DNA of 64,000 nucleotides from positions 1-64,000 of the forward strand of contig CAJUHR010000007.1 of the NCBI GenBank assembly GCA_910586255.1, read 5' to 3'. The position numbers were made by a program, and so were the translations under genes. Shown here in pieces: positions 59,396 through 64,000 of this stretch; the first letter of the stretch is position 1; the number at the start of each line of letters is the position of its first letter. Under the pieces are notes generated by a model. It did no database searches. It had not been told where the DNA came from and saw only the letters and a list, made by a program, of their open reading frames with translations. The DNA is from an uncultured Lachnospiraceae bacterium (GTDB taxonomy: Bacteria; Bacillota; Clostridia; Lachnospirales; Lachnospiraceae).

Positions 59396-60505
59396 ATGAA
59401 AGAAATTGGTTACGCAATTGTAGGCACCGGGTATTTCGGAGCTGAGCTGGGACGCATCTTAAACGAGCAGGAGGGCGCAAAGGTTGTCGCCGTTCTGGAT
59501 CCGGAAAACGGGGGCACCATTGCCGAGGAATATGGCTGTGAGGTGGAGACCGATTTAGAGACACTGTGCTCCAGAGATGATGTAAATGCAGTGATTGTGG
59601 CCACCCCCAATTATCTCCACAAAGAGCCGGTAATAATTGCCGCAAAGCACAAAAAGCATATCTTCTGCGAAAAACCCATCGCCCTGTCCTATCAGGATTG
59701 CGATGAGATGGTAAAAGCGGCTGAGGAAAACGGAGTGATCTTTATGGCTGGCCATGTGATGAATTTCTTCCGCGGCATCCGCCACACCAAGCAGCTGATT
59801 GCCGAGGGAAAGATTGGCAGGGTACTCTATGCCCATTCCGCCCGCAATGGCTGGGAGGAGCCGCAACCGGAGATTTCCTGGAAAAAAATCCGCTCCAAAT
59901 CCGGCGGCCATCTTTACCACCATATTCATGAGCTGGACTGCATCCAGTTTATCATGGGCCCCGCATCCACTGTCACCATGACCGGAGGCAATGTGGCTCA
60001 TCAGGGGGAACAGTTTGGAGATGAAGATGACATGCTGTTTCTCAATCTGGAATTTGCCAATGGCACATACGCAATCTGCGAATACGGCTCCGCCTTTCAC
60101 TGGCCGGAACACTATGTTCTGGTACAGGGAACCAAGGGAGCGATCCGGGTGGATATGTGCAATGTGGGCATGACCGTCAAGCTGAGTGACGGCACAGAGG
60201 AGCACTATCTGGTACATGAGACCCAGGAGGAGGACGATGACCGTACCCGCATTTATCACAGCACGGAGATGGACGGAGCTATTCAGTACGGCCATCCTGG
60301 CAAAAAGCCTCCCCTGTGGCTCCATGGTATTATGAAAAATGAGATGAAGTATTTTAATGGAATTATGCATGGAGATACCGTTTCGGAAGAATTTATGCCT
60401 CTGATGACCGGTGAGGCAGCCCGGGCCGCCATTGCAACCGCAGATGCTGCAACCCTCTCCATCCGTGAAAACAGAAAGGTGTCTGTGGCAGAAGTTCGCA
60501 AATAA
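59396..60505 (+). CDS. Gfo/Idh/MocA oxidoreductase, NanOx/YjhC-like
   Basis: 369 residues from the ATG at 59396 (AAGGAG 8 nt upstream). EIGYAIVGTGYFGAELG is the NAD-binding motif and FCEKPIALSYQD the EKP block. GWEEPQPEISWKKIRSKSG and HLYHHIHELDC form a likely substrate site. In R. gnavus the enzyme in this operon position (RgNanOx) interconverts 2,7-anhydro-Neu5Ac and Neu5Ac; E. coli YjhC does the same. The operon match makes that the best assignment here. Confidence 0.82.
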   Translation: MKEIGYAIVGTGYFGAELGRILNEQEGAKVVAVLDPENGGTIAEEYGCEVETDLETLCSRDDVNAVIVATPNYLHKEPVIIAAKHKKHIFCEKPIALSYQDCDEMVKAAEENGVIFMAGHVMNFFRGIRHTKQLIAEGKIGRVLYAHSARNGWEEPQPEISWKKIRSKSGGHLYHHIHELDCIQFIMGPASTVTMTGGNVAHQGEQFGDEDDMLFLNLEFANGTYAICEYGSAFHWPEHYVLVQGTKGAIRVDMCNVGMTVKLSDGTEEHYLVHETQEEDDDRTRIYHSTEMDGAIQYGHPGKKPPLWLHGIMKNEMKYFNGIMHGDTVSEEFMPLMTGEAARAAIATADAATLSIRENRKVSVAEVRK

Positions 60506-60536
60506 ACAAACCGCACACCTAAGAATTGACAAAAAA

Positions 60537-60584
60537 GCCGGCAGCCTTCTTGACTGTGTCAAAACAGTGTCAAAAAGGCTGCCG
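60537..60584 (-). terminator. Terminator hairpin downstream of the AraC gene
   Basis: CCGGCAGCCTT (60537-60547) pairs perfectly with AAGGCTGCCGG (60574-60584), with a second inner stem (GACTGTGTC with CAGTGTC-type pairing). On the minus strand CTTTTTTG follows, so it serves the convergent AraC gene; on the plus strand no T-run follows. Confidence 0.75.
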
Positions 60585-60699
60585 GATCCGGACGGTCAAG
60601 TACGCTATACTACAGGAACCGCTTCGCGAACCCTGTAATCCGATTTACGGCACTAAAATCGCGCCTTTTATCGAAATTTGCTCTGCAAATTCCGATAAG

Positions 60700-61596
60700 C
60701 TATATTCTGGCATTTTTCCGATATTCGTAGGGGGAAGTACCAAAATAGCTGCGAAAAATCCGTGTAAAATAGCCAGGATTCTCATAGCCAACCTCATAAG
60801 CGATTGAAGAGATCGGCTTGTCTGATATAAGGAGCTGGCGGGCTGCCGTGGACATACGCAGCTCCACCACGTACTCACCGACTGTTTTTCCGCTTTGCTC
60901 CTTAAAAAGCCTGCGCAGCGAGGATTTGCAAATACCCACCATCTCGCTTAAGGATTCCAGACTGAACTGCTCGTCTAAATGGCTGTTAAGATAATCCATC
61001 ACCACCCGGATGCGGGGATCCTGTTTATAGCGCTCCGAGCGGGCCTCCCGGAGCTGTAAGGCAGCTGCCATATGGCTGGCCTCCGGCTGAGAGATATCCC
61101 CGGCGCTTGTCTCGGTCGAATGTTCCACCAGCCAGGCAACGATCAATTCCAGATTTCCCCGGATGCGGAACATCTTTCCTGCATTCTGGGCGGTGGAGGT
61201 GGTGGCATTTTTGTATAATTCTTCAAAATACGGCAGCACCCCCGCCTCCTGGCGAACCTTCGTGACGGTCTGGATGTGAAAATAGTCAGACAGAAAATCT
61301 CCCGCATCCATCTGTGTGGAAAGGCGGAAACGGATACTGTAAAACTCAAAATAATCCCCGAGGGTGCTGCACGCTAACTGACACCCCTCCGGAATGTATA
61401 CGATCTCCCTCTCGTGCACTACAAGCTCTTTTCCGTTAAGGATAAAAACCGCATCGCCTTTAACTATGTAGCGCACCATATTATAAGGGATATAAGATTC
61501 CGGATAGGTCCATCCGGTCCTGAAGACATACCTGTCTACATAGAGAAAATTGAACCGCATGGCCGTATATAATGCCTGTTTAATTTCCATATGCAA
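60700..61596 (-). CDS. AraC-family transcriptional regulator
   Basis: 298 residues. An N-terminal cupin-like ligand domain is followed by a C-terminal double helix-turn-helix (LESLSEMVGICKSSLRRLFKEQSG and PISSIAYEVGYENPGYFTRIFRSYFG). The ATG abuts the stop codon of the yhcH-type gene, so the two are co-transcribed, divergently from nanA. It probably activates the flanking sialic-acid operons. Confidence 0.94.
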   Translation of the reverse strand: MHMEIKQALYTAMRFNFLYVDRYVFRTGWTYPESYIPYNMVRYIVKGDAVFILNGKELVVHEREIVYIPEGCQLACSTLGDYFEFYSIRFRLSTQMDAGDFLSDYFHIQTVTKVRQEAGVLPYFEELYKNATTSTAQNAGKMFRIRGNLELIVAWLVEHSTETSAGDISQPEASHMAAALQLREARSERYKQDPRIRVVMDYLNSHLDEQFSLESLSEMVGICKSSLRRLFKEQSGKTVGEYVVELRMSTAARQLLISDKPISSIAYEVGYENPGYFTRIFRSYFGTSPYEYRKNARI

Positions 61597-62067
61597 TTAA
61601 TCCAGCAGTTGGATGCTGATTTTCGCCACACATTTCCGGCTGGTGGCAGGAGTATCCTTTATCATCAAAGCCGGGCGATGGGCATCCCAAGGAAAAAACA
61701 CCGCGAAGCAGCCGGCGGTGGCAAGAAGAATACTCTCATCCGCCACATTTTCCAGCAGGGCAATATCGTTTTCCGGATGAGCCTCGTAGATTTCTTCCGT
61801 ACCCAGATAAGGGGCTACACCGATTCGCTCTCCGCCCTCCGGCCAGTACATCAGATCTATGTACTTTTGATGAACCTCCGGATGGGATCCCTCAAAGGGA
61901 TGTGTGGTCATATCCATCACATTGACATAGACATCGTCTCCTTGCAGTTCATAGCGTCCCGGTGCAAGGTTCAGCACGTCTGTGGTTTCAAAAAAATGCA
62001 GGACTTCCCGAATTGCCTTTGGACAGGCCGTATAGGGATCTTTGGCGCCAAGCTTTGAAAAAATCAT
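61597..62067 (-). CDS. YhcH/YjgK/YiaL family protein (DUF386), copy 2
   Basis: 156 residues from the ATG at 62067 (GGAGG 5 nt upstream; the earlier in-frame ATG contains the ribosome binding site). HPEVHQKYIDLMYWPEGGERIGV and FPWDAHRPALM carry the conserved His and Glu residues. YhcH is a constant companion of NanA in sialic-acid operons. Its reaction is not firmly established. Confidence 0.88.
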   Translation of the reverse strand: MIFSKLGAKDPYTACPKAIREVLHFFETTDVLNLAPGRYELQGDDVYVNVMDMTTHPFEGSHPEVHQKYIDLMYWPEGGERIGVAPYLGTEEIYEAHPENDIALLENVADESILLATAGCFAVFFPWDAHRPALMIKDTPATSRKCVAKISIQLLD

Positions 62068-62293
62068 AAATACCTCCATCTCATTGCAAAAAGCTTGTGT
62101 TTCCGCCAATAGTTCAGACTACAGCGGAATTGTTACGGTTGATTCATAAAAACAGATTAACATATCTTGGATATATTTTCAATATACGCTTTGTATTTTA
62201 GCCTATTGTTTTATCATTTGTCATTTACTTATCTGCAAAAAACGGAGCAGCTATCAAAAATAATATATCATAAATTTCAGGAGGACATGTATC

Positions 62294-63199
62294 ATGAGTA
62301 TGGAAAAGTATCAAGGAGTAATTCCGGCATTCTACGCCTGTTATGACGGCCAGGGAGAGGTCTCCCCGGATCGAGTCAGGGCCCTGACAAAGTATCTGGT
62401 TGGAAAGGGTGTAGCAGGACTCTATGTGGGCGGCTCGTCCGGAGAGTGCATCTACCAGTCAGTGAAAGACCGGAAGATTACCCTGGAGAATGTCATGGAG
62501 GAAGCCCGGGGCAAGGTAGCGGTCATTGCTCACGTTGCCTGCAATAATACGGCTGACAGCCAGGAGCTTGCCCGCCACGCGGAAGATCTGGGTGTTGACG
62601 CAATCGCGGCTATCCCTCCCATCTATTTCCACCTGCCGGAGCACGCAATCGCACAGTACTGGAATGACATTTCCGCCTCTGCCCCAAATACGGATTTTAT
62701 TATTTACAATATTCCGCAGCTGGCCGGCGTAAGCCTCACCCTCTCCCTGCTGCGGGAGATGAAAAAAAACCCCCGGGTCATTGCTGTAAAAAATTCGTCC
62801 ATGCCGGTTCAGGATATTCAAATATTCAGAAGCGAGGGGATGGAGGTTTTCAACGGACCCGATGAACAGTTTATTTCCGGACTGGCCATGGGAGCAATCG
62901 GAGGGATCGGTGGCACCTACGCCGCTATGCCGGAATTGTTCATCAAAGCGCGGGAGGTCTTTCTCTCGGGTCAGATAAAGCTGGCTCTGGACATTCAAAA
63001 TGAGATCAACTCCATCATATATAAGCTGTGCTCGGCACATGGCAACATGTATGCGGTAATCAAGGAGGTTATCCGCAGACAGGGCGGGCCGGACATTGGC
63101 GGCGTCCGCAAGCCGCTGGCAGACTTAATTGAAAATGACCTGGCAATTGCCGAAGATTGTGTGCACAGGATCCGGGCGGCAATTGAAAAATATTGCTAA
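62294..63199 (+). CDS. nanA: N-acetylneuraminate lyase
   Basis: 301 residues of the DapA/NAL TIM-barrel family. The carboxylate-binding GGSSGE, the catalytic Tyr in IIYNIPQLAGV and the Schiff-base Lys in VIAVKNSS are all present. The YNIP form is typical of NanA rather than DapA. It cleaves Neu5Ac to ManNAc and pyruvate. AGGAGG lies 9 nt before the ATG; the next gene encodes an epimerase acting on ManNAc. The 226-nt divergent gap (62068-62293) is AT-rich and must hold both promoters, which I could not fix. Confidence 0.9.
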   Translation: MSMEKYQGVIPAFYACYDGQGEVSPDRVRALTKYLVGKGVAGLYVGGSSGECIYQSVKDRKITLENVMEEARGKVAVIAHVACNNTADSQELARHAEDLGVDAIAAIPPIYFHLPEHAIAQYWNDISASAPNTDFIIYNIPQLAGVSLTLSLLREMKKNPRVIAVKNSSMPVQDIQIFRSEGMEVFNGPDEQFISGLAMGAIGGIGGTYAAMPELFIKAREVFLSGQIKLALDIQNEINSIIYKLCSAHGNMYAVIKEVIRRQGGPDIGGVRKPLADLIENDLAIAEDCVHRIRAAIEKYC

Positions 63200-63243
63200 C
63201 CCTGGACTTTCCCGTTTTTATTGTAAGGAAGGAGAAGAACATT

Positions 63244-64000
63244 ATGGATCGTCAAAAATTACAGGATGCGCAGCAATGGGTGCGCAAAGAGCTGGAAGTC
63301 TCCGCCCGGTTTTGGCTGGAGCACGGAATCGATCAGGAGCACGGAGGTGTATACACCTGTCTTGACCGAAAAGGGGAGGTATATTCAACCGACAAAAGCG
63401 TGTGGATGCAGGGACGCTGCGGCTGGATCTACGCATTCCTCTGCCATACCTACGGCGCCCGCCCGGAATGGCTGAAAGCCTCTGAGAGCTGTCTTGATTT
63501 TATGGAAAAGCATTGCATCAATCACCAGGCAGACGGACGTATGTATTTCACCGTCACCGCTGAGGGAAAGCCTCTGCGCCAGCGCCGCTACTGCTATTCC
63601 GAAGCCTTCTATGCCCTGGCCAATGCAGAGTATTACGGACTTACCGGAAAAAACGAGAACCTGATGCGGGCACGGCGGGCATACGACCTTTACTGGGACT
63701 TAAATCATGGGATGGCCGATCCCACCGGATTAGGCCCCAAGACAATCTCCGGGACCCGAACAGGACGCAGTTTTGGAATTCCAATGATTCTCTTAAATGT
63801 CACCAGCGTGATGCGCCGCACAGACCCGGAACGAGCCGGGCTGTATGACCAGAGGGCCAGGGAGTGTGTGGACGACATTTTCAAATACCATGTAAAGCCA
63901 GAGCTTCGCTGCGTTCTGGAAAATGTGGCTGAAGACGGAACTCCAAGGCTTTATTACACAGAGGGACGCACGGTCAATCCGGGGCACGACATTGAAGGAG
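63244..64000 (+). CDS. nanE: N-acylglucosamine 2-epimerase (AGE/RnBP type), cut by the window end
   Basis: At least 252 residues are visible, starting MDRQKLQDAQQWVRKELEV with AAGGAG 9 nt upstream, and the frame is still open at base 64000. WMQGRCGWIYAFL, RRYCYSEAFYALANAEYYG and VNPGHDIEG are conserved in the alpha/alpha-barrel AGE family. It converts ManNAc to GlcNAc. This is the renin-binding-protein type, unrelated to the TIM-barrel NanE of E. coli. R. gnavus-type clusters use this type. Confidence 0.9.
   Translation, partial: MDRQKLQDAQQWVRKELEVSARFWLEHGIDQEHGGVYTCLDRKGEVYSTDKSVWMQGRCGWIYAFLCHTYGARPEWLKASESCLDFMEKHCINHQADGRMYFTVTAEGKPLRQRRYCYSEAFYALANAEYYGLTGKNENLMRARRAYDLYWDLNHGMADPTGLGPKTISGTRTGRSFGIPMILLNVTSVMRRTDPERAGLYDQRARECVDDIFKYHVKPELRCVLENVAEDGTPRLYYTEGRTVNPGHDIEG

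Noticed and set aside
59555..60562. Minus-strand 335-codon reading frame
   Set aside because: It is the complement of the NanOx-like gene, with Cys/His-rich composition and no ribosome binding site.

Overview
The window looks like a chromosomal segment of an anaerobic gut Firmicute, most likely a Lachnospiraceae member of the Enterocloster/Hungatella/Clostridium clostridioforme type. This is an inference from gene content. The signs are strong AGGAGG-type ribosome binding sites, Gram-positive wall enzymes with clostridial repeat modules, lipoprotein solute receptors, three TRAP uptake systems and many sugar-acid enzymes. No rRNA, tRNA, CRISPR array or prophage was seen. The interior is moderately GC-rich. 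The first 3.5 kb and the ATPase gene at 50.5-51.7 kb are visibly AT-richer and look accessory.

Layout. (a) 1-3532: AT-rich accessory segment bounded by 14-bp inverted repeats. It holds a lipoprotein gene with internal repeats, a run of long hairpins and a complete IS4-family transposase. (b) 3589-15140, minus strand: an eleven-gene surface-polysaccharide operon read from a promoter at 15.2 kb. It contains glycosyltransferases, two Wzx-like flippases, an ATP-grasp/DegT pair, a DUF2304 and a DUF2142 protein, RmlC and an ABC-2 permease without its ATPase. (c) 15317-17065: secreted L,D-transpeptidase. (d) 17191-23518, minus: LysR regulator followed by a TRAP operon with a KDPG-type aldolase, a HpaI-type aldolase and a YhcH/YiaL protein. 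(e) 24174-34444, minus: second glycan block (GT2, GT8-GT2 fusion, UDP-galactopyranose mutase, acyltransferase), a GGDEF protein, a thioredoxin reductase and two peptidoglycan hydrolases. (f) 34625-54745: sugar-acid catabolic island with two more TRAP systems, a flavoenzyme triad (GlpA-like, disulfide-oxidoreductase-like, DUF1667), a Gfo/Idh enzyme, a TIM-barrel isomerase, an aldo/keto reductase, an epimerase, two SDRs, a PL22 oligogalacturonate lyase and two GntR regulators. (g) 54815-56017: polysaccharide deacetylase. (h) 56209-64000: sialic-acid cluster with an ABC importer, a NanOx-like oxidoreductase, AraC, YhcH, NanA and a truncated N-acylglucosamine 2-epimerase.

How it works together. 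Regions (d), (f) and (h) each pair a transporter for an acidic sugar with the enzymes that reduce, isomerise and cleave it, so the cell appears to scavenge uronate-like acids from plant pectin and sialic acids from host mucin. In region (f), four copies of a 16-bp motif close to AAATTCATCCTATAAA lie only in the control regions of the flavoenzyme operon and of the third TRAP operon with its divergent neighbour. This suggests one co-regulated pathway whose substrate I cannot name; it is my best candidate for something undescribed. Regions (b) and (e) build and decorate a capsule or wall glycan.
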